Positions 22,175 to 33,700 of a stretch of DNA of 64,000 nt are shown piece after piece. Every line of letters starts with the position of its first letter. Position 1 is the first letter of the stretch. Below the pieces are notes generated by a model. That model made no database searches. It had not been told where the DNA came from and worked only from the letters and a program-made list of their open reading frames with translations. The stretch comes from Dipteris shenzhenensis (lineage: Eukaryota; Polypodiophyta; Polypodiopsida; Gleicheniales), in the NCBI GenBank assembly GCA_047967505.1, contig CM106538.1; one strand, given 5' to 3'. Both the position numbers and the translations under genes were made by a program.

Positions 22175-22800
22175 CCCCCTCTCTGCTTTCATACATAAAA
22201 TTTTGCAAGATTAAGTGCATAAAATTCATGAATTTGTTTGAATTAAACATGTTTGTATGCATATCCCCTCTCTGCTTTCATACATGGAATTTTGCAAGAT
22301 TACGTGCGTAATGCATTGTATGCCAAATGTAAGGCTAGATTGCAACACAATCAATTTTGGTTTATGGGATACATTAGTTTCAGTGTAAATAAATAAAATT
22401 CATGAATTTATTTGAATTAAACACGTTTGTATGCATATCCTCTCTCTGCTTTCATACATGGAACTTTGCAAGATTACGTGTGTAATGCATTGTATGCCAA
22501 TGTAGTGCTAGATTGCAACACAATGAATGTTGGTTTATGGGATACATTAGTTTAAGTATAAATAAATAAAATTCATGAATTTGTTTGTATTAAACATGTT
22601 TGTATGCATATCCCCTCTTTGCTTTCATATATGGAATTTTGCAAGATTATGTGCGTAATGCATTGTATGCCAATGTAGTGCTAGATTGTAACGCAATCAA
22701 TCTTGGTCTATAGAATTCATGATTTTTTTTGAAATAAACGTGTTTGAGTATAAATAAATAGAATTTATGAATTTGTTTGAGTATAAACGTATATGTGCAT
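22175..22800. repeat. 174-bp tandem repeat in the Helitron 3' region
   Basis: Units start at TCTCTGCTTTCATACATGGAA near 22267, 22441 and 22614 (spacing about 173-174 bp). A shortened unit precedes at 22181 and a decayed tail follows. Each contains GCAAGATTACGTGCGTAATGC, GCTAGATTGCAACACAATCA and AATAAATAAAATTCATGAATT. Confidence 0.93.
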
Positions 22801-22931
22801 GCTTCAATAAACACAACAAAATAAGATTTACTTAAAATTAGCATACCTAACAAAATATACGCTCTATAAAAGAGTACTACAAAATCTTACAAATTCATAT
22901 ATCTACATACAGAGTGTCTATATCAGCTCCC

Positions 22932-23646
22932 CTAAGAAAATAGACTACGTCTATGTCCCACCCCACGCACCACCACACGTGCGCGGCGTCGACCTACGCA
23001 AGGCAAAAAGATCATTTAAGAATTATAATCATTAAATCAAAGAAAATTTAGAATTGTGTCTTAATAATACTCCACATTAATTAGAATACTTACGCTGGCG
23101 CACAGGAGTGTGTATGTGGTACATAAATGCATATACAAAGTCTCCGTTCGCCCCTCGATAAAATACATCTGTTCCCATCGGCTCCAGGTACCCAATGAAG
23201 CGCACATAGATGGTCTGGGGACTATTATTCCCAGCAAGACGCTGAGAACTCACGGCAAAATATCCAAGATTGAGACGTTCCACCCCATCATACGCTGGAC
23301 CGAGGAGATTCATTGCAAAACTTGAGTCGGGAACCGCCCTAAAGGAAAACAATATCATGTTTATTCACTTATATATGTAACCTAAGTAGCTTTCACCTAT
23401 ATGAAAAAAATTTAAAAAATATATATATATATATATATAGGTATCTACCCAATAAAGCTCTCCAATTCCAAGATGTCAACCAATAGCTGGGCGCGCACCC
23501 CAGCTCTCCAACCATCGGGATCTGTATATTCCTAAAGGTAAATGACTATACTATTAAATAAGTCAACTTAGCAACTGACTACTACACAATTATGTACCTG
23601 CTACCTGTACAGTTGTCTCGGTGGTGAATGTAAATGACGCTGCCAT
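22932..23646 (-). CDS. Four-exon gene of unknown function carried in the Helitron
   Basis: Exons 23605-23646, 23449-23531, 23094-23338 and 22932-22993 join through three GT-AG introns with matching phases (0, 2, 1) to a 432-nt coding sequence, 143 aa and stop. The N-terminus is MAASFTFTTETTVQ. The middle contains QLLVDILELESFIGG and QTIYVRFIGYLEPMGTDVF, and is rich in aromatic and small residues, suggesting a compact beta-rich fold. The last exon gives an Arg-rich tail (RRRRARVVVRG) that could bind nucleic acid or act as a nuclear signal. No transmembrane segment or signal peptide is evident. I do not recognise the family. It lies 418 bp downstream of the helicase stop in the same orientation. 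It may be a captured host gene or an accessory Helitron protein. The splice model is inferred from sequence only. Confidence 0.65.
23395..23440. repeat. AT microsatellite in intron 2 of the cargo gene
   Basis: About ten TA units at 23420-23439, next to the exon 2 donor site. Confidence 0.85.
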
Positions 23647-24063
23647 CCTATCATATCATATTACAATAACAATACATATCATATTACAGTAACAATAGAT
23701 GTGTCAACGTAAATATAGAGAAGAAATTAAAAGGCTTCACCAAGCCACAAATTAAAAAGAAAATTAGTTATAGTACATTTGATAATCCATAATTTGAAGA
23801 AAAAATAACAATGTGTGAACCCATAAAACTCACAAAAATCATACATTGTCAAAATTCTGGAGACGACATTGTTTGAATGGAATATGGAATGAGCTCATGA
23901 AAATTATACAAAAATAGTCATCACCAATTTTTAATCCACACTTCAAAGGCTTACAATTGATAGACCTTTGATCGCCTAAAAGAACACAACGATACAAAAA
24001 AGACTGTGAAAATTTGTCACCCACCAAAGTCTGAAGAGGCTTTCAAAGAGCATTGGCATACTG
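23647..24063. other. Spacer between cargo gene and Rep/helicase
   Basis: AT-rich, with no exon that can be supported. It is probably the promoter/5' UTR of the cargo gene plus the 3' UTR of the helicase gene. Confidence 0.5.
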
Positions 24064-27000
24064 CTAGGTTCTTCTTGATGCCAATTGTAAAACCTCTTTG
24101 TATACAACATTTGTGGTACAACTCATTTCAGCATCCTCATCACTAACCCAATCCACACTCTCTGGAAGGAATACTTTGACTGCATTTGATGATCGGACAC
24201 GCGAGAAAGCCACGTATAATTGCCCGTGACTAAACACCGGTGTCGCCAAGTATAAGCCTAGGATAGACATTGTTTGGCCCTGTGCCTTGTTTATCGTCAT
24301 GCCAAATGCTAGCCGAACAGGAAATTGCCTTCTTCTCATATTGAATGGAAGTTTCAAGTTACTGGGAATGAAAGTTACTCTTGGAATGAACATCCTATCT
24401 CCAGCATTGGTACCAGTGATAATCTCAACTTCCAATACCTTCGTGTGGAACTCTTTGCATATCAGCCGAGTCCCATTGCATAATCCCTGTCGAGGATTTA
24501 GATTGCGCAACAAAATGAGGGGAGCATTTTGTTTCAAAACCAGCCGATGAGGTGGGTATCCACCACCAAGATCGAGCGTGTTAAGATACTCTACTGCATA
24601 CAAAAAAGAATCTCCACATGAGCTCTCTACTGAGTCTGCACTTAGATACTCCTTTTCCTCGCCGGGCATTGCCTTTAGTGCAGTAGCATTGACTGCATCA
24701 ACTTCAAGGTTTCGAGGTGCGAGAATAGCGCGGTCTCGAAAATACGATGCATAATCCACAACCCTTGCAAGTCCTGTATACACCCACTCAATCAGACCTT
24801 CCATAGAGTTTGTCCTTAAAAGCATCTTTGATGGGATTGCAACAGTGTCTTCTCTTATATGCCTGCTAGTTCCATTTCCAATATCTAACACCCATTGTAT
24901 GAATTCCTGCTCTATTGAATTATCACCTTCCTGAATAACCCGCATATTCTGTACCAGCTTCAATACCTTGATGCATCTCCAAATCCTTGAGTGGCACAAT
25001 GTAGAATTGACAATATCTTCTCGTCTTGCCTTGGGAATAACTGGCAAGACCTGCCTAAAATCCCCCCCTAACAACACCACCTTTCCACCAAACAGTTGGT
25101 CATTTGACATGATATCTTGCAGCGTCCTATCCAGTGCCTCAAATGCGAATCGATGAGTCATAGGTGCCTCATCCCATATTATCAACTTTGCTATCTTCAG
25201 AACATCTGCAAGATGACTGTTAACCTTTATATTGCAACTGCTGGTGGCATCCAAATCCAGTGGTATCTTGAACCGCGAGTGTGCTGTGCGTCCATTACTT
25301 AGTAACAACGCTGCAATCCCAGAAGAAGCGCATGCTAAAGCGACATGCCCCTCCCCACGCAACCTAGAAAGCAAACAATTGTATAGGAAAGTCTTTCCAG
25401 ATCCTCCTGGACCATCAAGAAAAAATATCGCACCAACATTTGCATAGACTGCTGTCAGAATCTGATCGAAGGCAGTCCGCTGGCAATGATTTAAGGTACT
25501 TTCCATCTGTTGACCAAGTCGTGCCTCACTCTCAAAATCAAACATTCTTTCTTCTTGCAATAGAGCATTTGTAGCTGCCAATACACATGATCTATCCAAG
25601 GTAGGCAATCCATCAAACTCTACCAACCTTCTCCCATGTTGTTGGAGAATATGCTCCAAGTGCCATAGAGCCTCCTTCCGTGCCAATCCACGACGGTCAA
25701 CCATACTTGATTCGAACGCATGGAAGAAATCATCCGATAGATCGTCTGAGAATCTTTCCCACAAAATTCCTGGAGATGTTGGCTCACAAAAAATCAAAAT
25801 TGCAACAAAAAGGTGCCTCAACTGTGTGCTATTTTGATGTAAAACGGCCTCTTGCATGCAGATAAACCATTCCTCATCACTTTCCAATAACCCTCTAGCT
25901 ATACATGCTGCCTTGAAAGTAGGGTAAACTTGCCCATCAAAAGTGCGCAAGTCATCAAAACACTTACAACCCTTGCAAACGTTAAGTAGCATACGCATGA
26001 AATATAATTCACCAGCAGATGGAGAAATGTTATACATCCGACCAATGCTATTGCCCTGCCTTCTTCTAGACCACTTTTTATTGGATTTGTTCCAAACCAT
26101 CTCGCATGGAAAGTCACTGTAAAGCAAATTATCTGCATCATGTTGCAATCGGTTGTAAGTGAACCATTCCGTGAGGCTGGTCTTTCTGTTCTGTTCCCTA
26201 TCGACCACATTGTGCAAATCATCATCATCTCTGAATATCACATTATTCAACATCGGAAGATGGACTTGCAACCTTTGTACATCTGGCTTTTCATCATGCA
26301 TATCATACTCATAAATGCGCCAGCATGCTTCTGATGCTGATACATAACGTGAATCTAGGTAATAGTTTATCTCATCAATTCCACAATCAACTGGGTTGTG
26401 TAGTTGTCCTTGTCCTTCCACACGATTTATCTGCATCCTGACGGTTGCTCTGTCATGTCCCTTATACACGTATTTATATAAATACTTGACTGCAGTAATT
26501 GTGGAACAAATTTCAACGTTGATATGTGCCTTGTACTTCATAGAGAGGAAAGGATTGAATGGCACAATCCAACGATTATCCACTATACCCTCTTTCACCC
26601 GTATCTTTCTACCATCATCTCGACGCATGTAGATAGGGTAACCATCGTTACCCACCACAGTAGACTGAGAGAAGGGACGTGGATAGTGACGACTACATTT
26701 GCCATCAAACATGCAAGGAGCAGAGACATTAAGTACACCACATGGGCCATGAACATTGCATTGTGCAATAATCTCATGCAACTCAGGGAAAAGGGTTTTA
26801 TCTGGAACTTCTGCACATACCAATTGATCATAGTGACCAACCTGAGTAGGTTTGAATGCACCTTCCAAAATCAATAGTATGTGTGAGTGCGGAAGACCTC
26901 TCTTTTGAAACTCAATCACACATACGTACCCAGCAACTTTTCCAAACAAATCATGCTTTATAATCGACTGCATCAGATCCTTGTGTTTTTGATAAAATAC

Positions 27001-27333
27001 ACGGGTTGTCAAATCCGGGCGATCTTGTGCTCTTTGACCTGGCAATAATCCTTCAGATATTTCTGACCATTTTGGGTTGCAGGTGAAGGTAATAAACAAA
27101 TCTGGTTTACCCTTTTTTCTCACAATTGCCATTGCATCCTGGTATAACTGGCACATATACCGCGGTCCTCCTGTAAAAGAGGATGGCAACACAACTCTAC
27201 GTCCGACAGCATTGCCCAATACATTATGGACCGCATCAGTTGCGTTTAGCATGTCCATCAATCCTTGATAAACTTCTGCACGTAAAGAAGATTGATTGTT
27301 ACGTATCCATACTCCCATTCTTCCACTAGCCAT
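24064..27333 (-). CDS. Helitron Rep/PIF1-like helicase (1089 aa)
   Basis: Bifunctional rolling-circle transposition protein. Residues 1-300 are Helitron_like_N/Rep: the HUH site appears as HSH at 149-151 (EFQKRGLPHSHILL) and the tyrosine motif as KYLYKYVYKG with Tyr284 and Tyr288 spaced YxxxY. Residues about 610-1080 are a PIF1-type superfamily 1 helicase: Walker A GPGGSGKT at 641-648, Walker B LIIWDEAPM at 717-725, GGDFRQVLPVI, then AFGMTINKAQGQT and YVAFSRV near the end. The frame is open with no stop. Plant Helitron proteins are usually several hundred residues longer at the N-terminus. Here the ORF starts inside the Rep domain, right at the junction with a TNP2 fragment, so the start codon may be accidental and the protein truncated. 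Confidence 0.93.
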   Translation of the reverse strand: MASGRMGVWIRNNQSSLRAEVYQGLMDMLNATDAVHNVLGNAVGRRVVLPSSFTGGPRYMCQLYQDAMAIVRKKGKPDLFITFTCNPKWSEISEGLLPGQRAQDRPDLTTRVFYQKHKDLMQSIIKHDLFGKVAGYVCVIEFQKRGLPHSHILLILEGAFKPTQVGHYDQLVCAEVPDKTLFPELHEIIAQCNVHGPCGVLNVSAPCMFDGKCSRHYPRPFSQSTVVGNDGYPIYMRRDDGRKIRVKEGIVDNRWIVPFNPFLSMKYKAHINVEICSTITAVKYLYKYVYKGHDRATVRMQINRVEGQGQLHNPVDCGIDEINYYLDSRYVSASEACWRIYEYDMHDEKPDVQRLQVHLPMLNNVIFRDDDDLHNVVDREQNRKTSLTEWFTYNRLQHDADNLLYSDFPCEMVWNKSNKKWSRRRQGNSIGRMYNISPSAGELYFMRMLLNVCKGCKCFDDLRTFDGQVYPTFKAACIARGLLESDEEWFICMQEAVLHQNSTQLRHLFVAILIFCEPTSPGILWERFSDDLSDDFFHAFESSMVDRRGLARKEALWHLEHILQQHGRRLVEFDGLPTLDRSCVLAATNALLQEERMFDFESEARLGQQMESTLNHCQRTAFDQILTAVYANVGAIFFLDGPGGSGKTFLYNCLLSRLRGEGHVALACASSGIAALLLSNGRTAHSRFKIPLDLDATSSCNIKVNSHLADVLKIAKLIIWDEAPMTHRFAFEALDRTLQDIMSNDQLFGGKVVLLGGDFRQVLPVIPKARREDIVNSTLCHSRIWRCIKVLKLVQNMRVIQEGDNSIEQEFIQWVLDIGNGTSRHIREDTVAIPSKMLLRTNSMEGLIEWVYTGLARVVDYASYFRDRAILAPRNLEVDAVNATALKAMPGEEKEYLSADSVESSCGDSFLYAVEYLNTLDLGGGYPPHRLVLKQNAPLILLRNLNPRQGLCNGTRLICKEFHTKVLEVEIITGTNAGDRMFIPRVTFIPSNLKLPFNMRRRQFPVRLAFGMTINKAQGQTMSILGLYLATPVFSHGQLYVAFSRVRSSNAVKVFLPESVDWVSDEDAEMSCTTNVVYKEVLQLASRRT

Positions 27334-27335
27334 AC

Positions 27336-28567
27336 ACTGTAAGAGGTGCTTTTGAGACCAAATGGGTTCACACCGTCCATACCCAATCCAAGTCTCAAGC
27401 TCCTAGGTTCTTCCTTGAAGCTTGGCCATGTGTCTTCAATATGCTTCCATGCAGGAGAGTCTACAGGAGTTCTCCACTTGCCATCGGTTGATCGATGGGA
27501 GGAATGCCATGACATGGGCTCTACAATGGATTTGCACTTGAACATATGTTGGATGCGAGGGATTATGGGAAAATGTCGCAGAACCTTATGAGGCAGATCC
27601 AAAGTTTTGAGATCTACTCTATATCTTGCCTCTCCATAAGTAGGGCACTCTCTTGCATCCTTATGTAGTCCACGAAACAAAACGCAATTGTTGATGCATG
27701 CATGGATGCGCTTGTAATCTAATCCTCCAAGAGAGGTCACATGTTGCCATATCTCTTGAGGTCGGTAATTTATTCTCCCTTGGAAGCATTTTACACAATA
27801 GCCCACACATGAAGACCATAAATGAGGAAAAGCATTCGAGTAATTGACCCACTAGCATAATTCACCATGTTTGCAAAATATACTTTAAAGCTTACTTGAG
27901 TAATGCATTCAAACTTGCATTGCTCCATCCATAGATGGTTTGCAAGTTTAGTAACTCAAGGGAGGCACGTGGAACAAAGAATGTGCACCCCTCAAACAGT
28001 GGAGTCGATGTTGCCATAAAAAGATCATCCTGCTCCATGCTATCATCCCTCCCTTTGGATTGATGGACATATAAATCCGGCACCATATCATCAAACACCT
28101 CCTCCTCCATGGCTTCATGAGGTAATGGCAGAGGGCTACTATCACCATCACTCCATGCATCTGTAACGGTCCCTCCTGAAGATCCCACCTCATATTGCCG
28201 ATGCCCACCTCATATTGCCGATGCTTCGCCTCCTCATGGTGAGCATAGGGCAACATATGCCGGTGTGGCACTACATCATGTATCAAATTAAAATGGGATC
28301 ATAACTAAAACATATGAACACCCATAGGTATCTCAATCAACCTTAACTCTTTAACACTTACCATGTTTATAGTCGCATCCCATTCTCCATACTTTGAGAT
28401 GTGATTGAGTATAATCCTACGCACACGATACATGTTTCCTCAACATCGATCACACATACATTTGATTTTTTGCTCCAACCACATTTCGCGATGGTGGATA
28501 TAGAGGGATTCATCCTCACTGGAGCTACTTGTTGAAGATGAAGCCATCCTACAAACAAACAACCCAA
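27336..28567 (-). pseudogene. TNP2-type (CACTA) transposase, N-terminal half
   Basis: The first exon (28367-28545) encodes an Ser-rich start, then WLEQKIKCMCDRC and NHISKYGEWD, resembling the Transpos_assoc domain, with one stop after the DRC. A GT donor follows near 28366. The second block (27892-28188) is acidic and poorly conserved. The third (27336-27806) is a clear Transposase_21 segment: YKRIHACINNCVLFRG, ECPTYGEARY, KVLRHFPIIPR, WHSSHRSTDGKWRTPVDSPAW, RLGLGMDGVNPFG and TSYSVW. The gene then stops, fused to the Helitron. Its homologue at 50715-51860 lacks the stop in exon 1. Confidence 0.88.
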
Positions 28568-29320
28568 AAAAATTTGCTTTCCTTCAAATATTTAATTTTA
28601 AAGCACTATGGTGTGTCTAAAGGCGCACCTAAAACCACGTCTATCTATTTTTTGGTGTGCATATATAGGTGCGCCTAAAACCATGTCTGCTCAGTGTATT
28701 TAGATGCGCAATTACATGCATATTTAGACGCGTGTATAGATGTGCCATTAGACGTGCTTATAGATGCGGTTTTCAAATCTACTTTTAGCATGCTTGCTTT
28801 GCTTTTCTTCACATAAGCTTCACGCAGCTTGCTTGCTTTGCTATTAACAGATCCACAGTCCGACACTTAAGAGGAAGGCAACCACACTTACTTCCACAAG
28901 CTTACACTTAAGAGGAAGGCACCCACACTTACTTCTAGGCTTACAGGAGAAGAGGGTGAACAAGGAAGAGAAGCAACTTTGAAGAAGGACAAGAAGCTTC
29001 CATACCTCTATCCAAGGTAAGTCTCTTTATGGTTGATCTTCTTTGGAAGTTGCTCTCTTTGGATTCATCCTTTGTCGTATCCAAGAAACGAATGAGTTAC
29101 GCTTTTGTGTTGGGTGCATGTCCTTTTCCACTTTTTAGAATAGTCCATCTGTCGGAGCGCATCTATAGACGCGTCTTATAGCACGTCTAAAACCGCATCT
29201 ATAAGTGCATCTATAGACATGTCTAGTCTATTTTCAGACACAGATAGCCGTGTCTATAGATGCGCTATTATACGCAAAAATAGACACGCTTCTTAAACAC
29301 GTCTATAGATGCACTCTGAT
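28568..29320. promoter_or_regulatory. Divergent intergenic region of the TNP2-type element with two motif clusters
   Basis: Lies between TNP2 (minus) and the second transposon gene (plus). Clusters of GCGTCTAT, TAGACGCG and GCGCCTAAAA-type units occupy 28610-28770 and 29150-29310. Between them, CACACTTA(C)TTC(C/T)A and TTAAGAGGAAGGCA(A/C)CCACACTTACTTC are repeated around 28865-28940. A homologous region is 51870-52500. It probably contains back-to-back promoters, with the motif clusters as regulatory sites. Confidence 0.6.
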
Positions 29321-29325
29321 AGTTT

Positions 29326-29460
29326 TAGACCCTTCCCTTCCCTTCCCTTCCCTTCTCATCCCTTCCCTTCCCTTCTCTTCTCTTCCCTTCCCTTTCCTTT
29401 CCTTTCCTTTCTCTTTCCTCTTCCCTTTCCCTTTCCACTTCCACTTACAAGAAAAGGATT
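29326..29460. repeat. CCCTT-type pyrimidine repeat
   Basis: Tandem CCCTT(C/T) units on the plus strand at the start of the second transposon gene. The counterpart at 52515-52670 has a similar tract. Confidence 0.9.
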
Positions 29461-29589
29461 TGCCTCTCTTTTCTTCTCTTTTTCCTATATTTGCCTCTCT
29501 TTTATCCCTCTCTTTTCATGGTAATTTTTCTCTCTTTTTCTCTTCTCAGCTCATCAGTAATCTTCTTTTTTTCTTTTTTCCAGTTCATC

Positions 29590-30790
29590 ATGTGGCTAGG
29601 AAGCTCTTCAGGCTCACCTAATCTCTGGGAGACCATTTTTGGGGAGTTATATAACCTTTTAGGGCACCCTCCCAGTCCAAGGGAGTTATACGGCTACATG
29701 ATGGGTACTCTAAACACCCCCTAGGAGTCAGCACTACAGACTCCAAACCACCCCAACCCCACACCAGCTGAGATTACCCCAGCGGAGTAAGCATGGCCCA
29801 GCTGGCTACATAGCCGAGCCCCTTTCCTAAGGCTGTCTTATGCCCCTTCCCCCATGACGTCTTATGCCCCTTCCCCCATGCTGTCAGGAGGTCCTTTTGT
29901 CTTGCAGAGCCGTCGGCGTACTCCTGTGCACTCGAGTTTGCACTCGAGACTTGGTTCTCCAGCTACGAGTGTCCATGTAGTCCTGTGCAATCTGCAGCTA
30001 TGAGGTTGGCTGATGAGACCCTCGCTGCTGTTTGCTTTAGGTATCCTAACCCCCCCAATCTTTAGTTCACAGATAAATGGGCCAAGTCGAGGCCAAGTCA
30101 AACTTGATTGTTACAATACTTGGCAATAAAAGATCTTCTCTTAAGAGGCAGGCACTAGCGGAGCTTGCTAGGCTTGAGGGAGGTCAACCACTAGGGGCCC
30201 TGCCCCACACCGCTCACAAGCGTGAGTGGAAGAAAGCAATGAAGTCAATGAGGGAGGAACCCAGTCTACAACATGGGAGGCATGAAGGATCCAAATGGAG
30301 CAATATGGAAGCATGCATTTTGGAGCAGGGGGTGTTGAATCATGGGAGGCCTAATTTGTAAGTATCAATCTCAAATTATATTGTTTATGTAGTTTATTAG
30401 GAGGTTGTTTCTTTGTACTAACCCATCCGTAAATTGTGTCGTCTTGCAGCTTGATATCGTGGGCAGATACCCTACTCCTGTCGAGAGAGCCTACCACCGC
30501 CACCATCACAGAGGAGATACATGGAAGCACTTCTATCATGACAGGTTGATTATTGAGGAGCAGTATATCCGAGCTACTGGAGCGCCCCCTGAGGTATTTG
30601 AAAGTAATTAAATAATGTCAATATTATAAGTAAAGATTTAATTTTTCATACATTGATATATGTTGTCCCTTGTTTACAGGCCCCTGCACAAGAAGACGAG
30701 GAAGGAGGTGGAGAAGGGAGTGCAGAAGAAAGCATAGAAGGGAGCATGGAAGGGAGTGAGGACATGGAGAACTTAGATCGATTAGTCGTA
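29590..30790 (+). pseudogene. Second gene (TnpA-like position) of the TNP2-type element
   Basis: Exon-like blocks read MWLGSSSGSPNLWETIFGEL with HPPSPRELYGY (29590-29724), KRQALAELARLEGG, WKKAMKSMREEPS and QHGRHEGSKW (30077-30360), then LDIVGRYPTPVERAYH, HHRGDTWKHFYHDR and IIEEQYIRATG (30447-30594), and an acidic Glu-rich end (30680-30775). Exon ends show GT and AG signals, for example GTAAGT at 30358. Homologous blocks occur at 53175-53340, at 48600-49340, and on the minus strand at 47330-47813. In CACTA elements a second protein binds subterminal motifs. That role is inferred from position only. Stops in the first block suggest decay. Confidence 0.6.
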
Positions 30791-33700
30791 GAAGTAGTGC
30801 AAGCTACTCTTTTCTGTACTTAAAGCCACTGGCTTGGCTTCATGCCTCTTGTATATACACTCCTCTTATTTTTTGTACTTGAAGCCATATGATGTGGCTT
30901 AGCTTCGTGCTATATGTACATACAAGCACTTTTTGAGCTTTCAATTTTCTTGTGCAACATTCTATCAATTAATGCCTTGTGAACTAAATGTTTTGGAGTT
31001 GTAATGTTTTATTTGGAATTGTAATTGTTGGCTATAGACGTGCTTCCAAGAGTGCTAATTAAAATGCGGTTGGCTGTAAGAATTGAATTACACAATGTGG
31101 AAATGGGATTCCTGTAACTACATAGCATACACAACATACACATCATTCTATAAATTTAAAAAATATTATGTAGCACGTCTATCAGTGCATCTATAAATGC
31201 ATCTATATGTGTGTCTATCTATTCGAGGAGCATCTATTCGTGCGTCTATAAAAGCATCTATAAGACCGTTTATAAATGTGTCTATACATGCGTTTAACGA
31301 TGCGTCTGTCTGTTTTTTAAATTTTCTAGCAGAGCATCTATTTACGTGTCTATATGCACGTCTATATGCACGTCTGTCTGCAATATAGATGTGCCGTTAG
31401 ACGCGGGTCTTTAGACACGTAAATAGACATGCTCGTAAGTTTTTTTTTAGGTTCAATAAATGCGTCTGTGTGCGCGTTTGTAGGTGCTTTGTCTTGTTGT
31501 GAAATCTATCAAAATTTCCCAAAAGTGTTTTAAATACTCCCTTATCTAAATTAACTTCTGTTAAATTTAGATATTAAAAACATCCTTCTGTTGAACTCAC
31601 GTGATAGGGTTACGTATGATGAGTGACCCCCCTGAGAAGTGATGCAAATGACAAAGACAAGTTTGTGAGTTACTATGTTGGGAAACACATTATGTTGAGA
31701 AAGTACATGATTTGAATGTGTGAGTCTCCAATGGGTATAATACTTTGCACAGGCTTCAATATCACCTACTTTAAGGCCTTTTCAAACAACTATGCCCATC
31801 AAATATTGTTCTCCATGGTTAGGGACACATTTTTCCTTCTCTTTCACCCCCCGTCATGCACAAGTGCCGAAAGACACACATTAAGGTGTCTCATTCAAAC
31901 TTGAGAGATTGCATATTGAAATGCTTGGGAAACATGATATGTTATGAAAACATGCAAGATGCTCTATATTGCTATATTCCATGTTGCAATGCTCTTCAAG
32001 TGACTATGCCTGTGAAACAAGAGATGCAAAAGTTATGTTGAGTTCAATAAGAGATGCAAAAGTTATGATGAGTTCAATTCAGTATGTATCTTTTCTGTGC
32101 ATTTGAAAATGATTGAACAACGTCCATCTCAATGTCAAGGTAAAAAGGCTAAAAGCACACAGAGCTCATACAACATAGGAATCATTTATGGTGAAAAAGA
32201 CTAGCAACCCTCTTTAGAAGCTCTTGTCTACAAAGCACGCTTCCACACACAAAATTCACATCAATTTTGAAGGAGACACTCCTAGATTTGCTAATAATTA
32301 TGAAAATCTACAAACAATCAAATATCTTTGAAAAATCTAAGTCCATAAACAGCTTCGGCTGCCCAAGTTAAATCGTCATCCCTAGAAACATATCATATGT
32401 ACTAATGTCATCCAACGAAGGACAACTGGTAGAAGAAATCTTGGCTTTGTCTCAAACACAAGCAAATAGAGTAGGTATGAAATTAAAGAGTGATCTCACA
32501 ACCAAATGGTAGAAGAAATCTTGTCTTTGTCTCAAACACAAGCAAATAGAGGAGGTATGAAATTAAAGAGTCTCACAAACATTCAACATTGCCTTGCTCT
32601 TGCACCATCTAGCTCATTGGTTTGCAAAACCAAACAAGAAGAAAAAAGCCATCATCCAATACTTCAATCACCCATCTAAGTATTCCAGTGAAGAGCCGTG
32701 GCCAAAGAATACAAAGCTATCAAGCCCACATATTTTGACAAAAAGGAGTAAGCGTTAGAAGGGGAGTGTGCCAAGAAACTTTAGATGCACCATGAGAGAA
32801 TACGCCACAATATTTTGAATATGCCAAGAGGTCTCCAGCTACAAGGAAGCATACTAGATAGTAGGAAAGCAAGATGGGTTTGATACCATGTTGAGAGGAA
32901 GAGGAAGAGGAGAGAGAGATACAAGAGTTGCTCCCAAGGAAGTGCTTCTATTGGAGTTCTATTGACAGATCATTATAGGCATATATATAGTGGAGGGCTA
33001 AGTTGAGAGTTAGGGTGAGCTATCTATGGCTCTAACAGTTGTGGATCCTGGGAGAATTCATAGTCTCGGATAACCCTTAAATAATAGGGTGACAGGGCAT
33101 GACATGGATGGCATGTGCAAGAGAAGTAAGTTTAGTGAAACTTCAATGAATGCAATAGCGAAAGTTGTCAAATGTTGGGAAAAACCTATGGCTGTGTTTT
33201 GCCTCCTTTGAATGTACACATGTCACTTACTGAAGTGCCCCCTAAACGAATGGATAAAAAAAGAAAAAGGTGAAATGGCTTGCTAGCAAGTTTCATGCAG
33301 TGGATTAAGAATTGGAATCACCTTTCATATGCTTATGCGCCCCATTGCAAGGTAGTGACTCTAAAATGAACCAATGCAAAATTACAAATAATGTGGGATT
33401 TATTAAAGAGCATTGCACATGTATGAACTTAGTTTTTTCTAGTGCATCCATTTATGGGCGAACTAAGTTACAAATTTGTGCATTTCTTCAAAAAAAAATC
33501 CTTTTTTACCAAATAAGGAAAATTTATTAAGCTTATCCTCAAAGGTATGTTTGTAATTGCAGCACTGTATTGGAGACCCCATAGACCATAGAAAAGGTTC
33601 TCAATTGACTCTCTCCTTCGGTTTGTAGGAAGCTCAAGTCATGCGCTTTCAAATAAAAAATTGCTTTCATATATATGTTGAACAATTATTTGATTTTCTA

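Larger units (their letters stand above)
22020..27330 (-). mobile_element. Helitron rolling-circle transposon, 5'-truncated
   Basis: The minus-strand element has a 1089-aa Rep/helicase ORF, a spliced cargo gene, a tandem repeat and two hairpins at its 3' end. The 3' end is fixed at 22020 by comparison with the uninterrupted copy at 37172. The 5' side joins a TNP2 fragment near 27325-27335. The Rep protein begins directly in the Helitron_like_N domain, and no upstream N-terminal region or 5'-TC end is recognisable. I infer that the 5' part was lost at that junction. Confidence 0.85.

Noticed and set aside
24287-26877. Plus-strand ORFs of 60-120 aa across the helicase
   Set aside because: Antisense shadows of the Rep/helicase reading frame.
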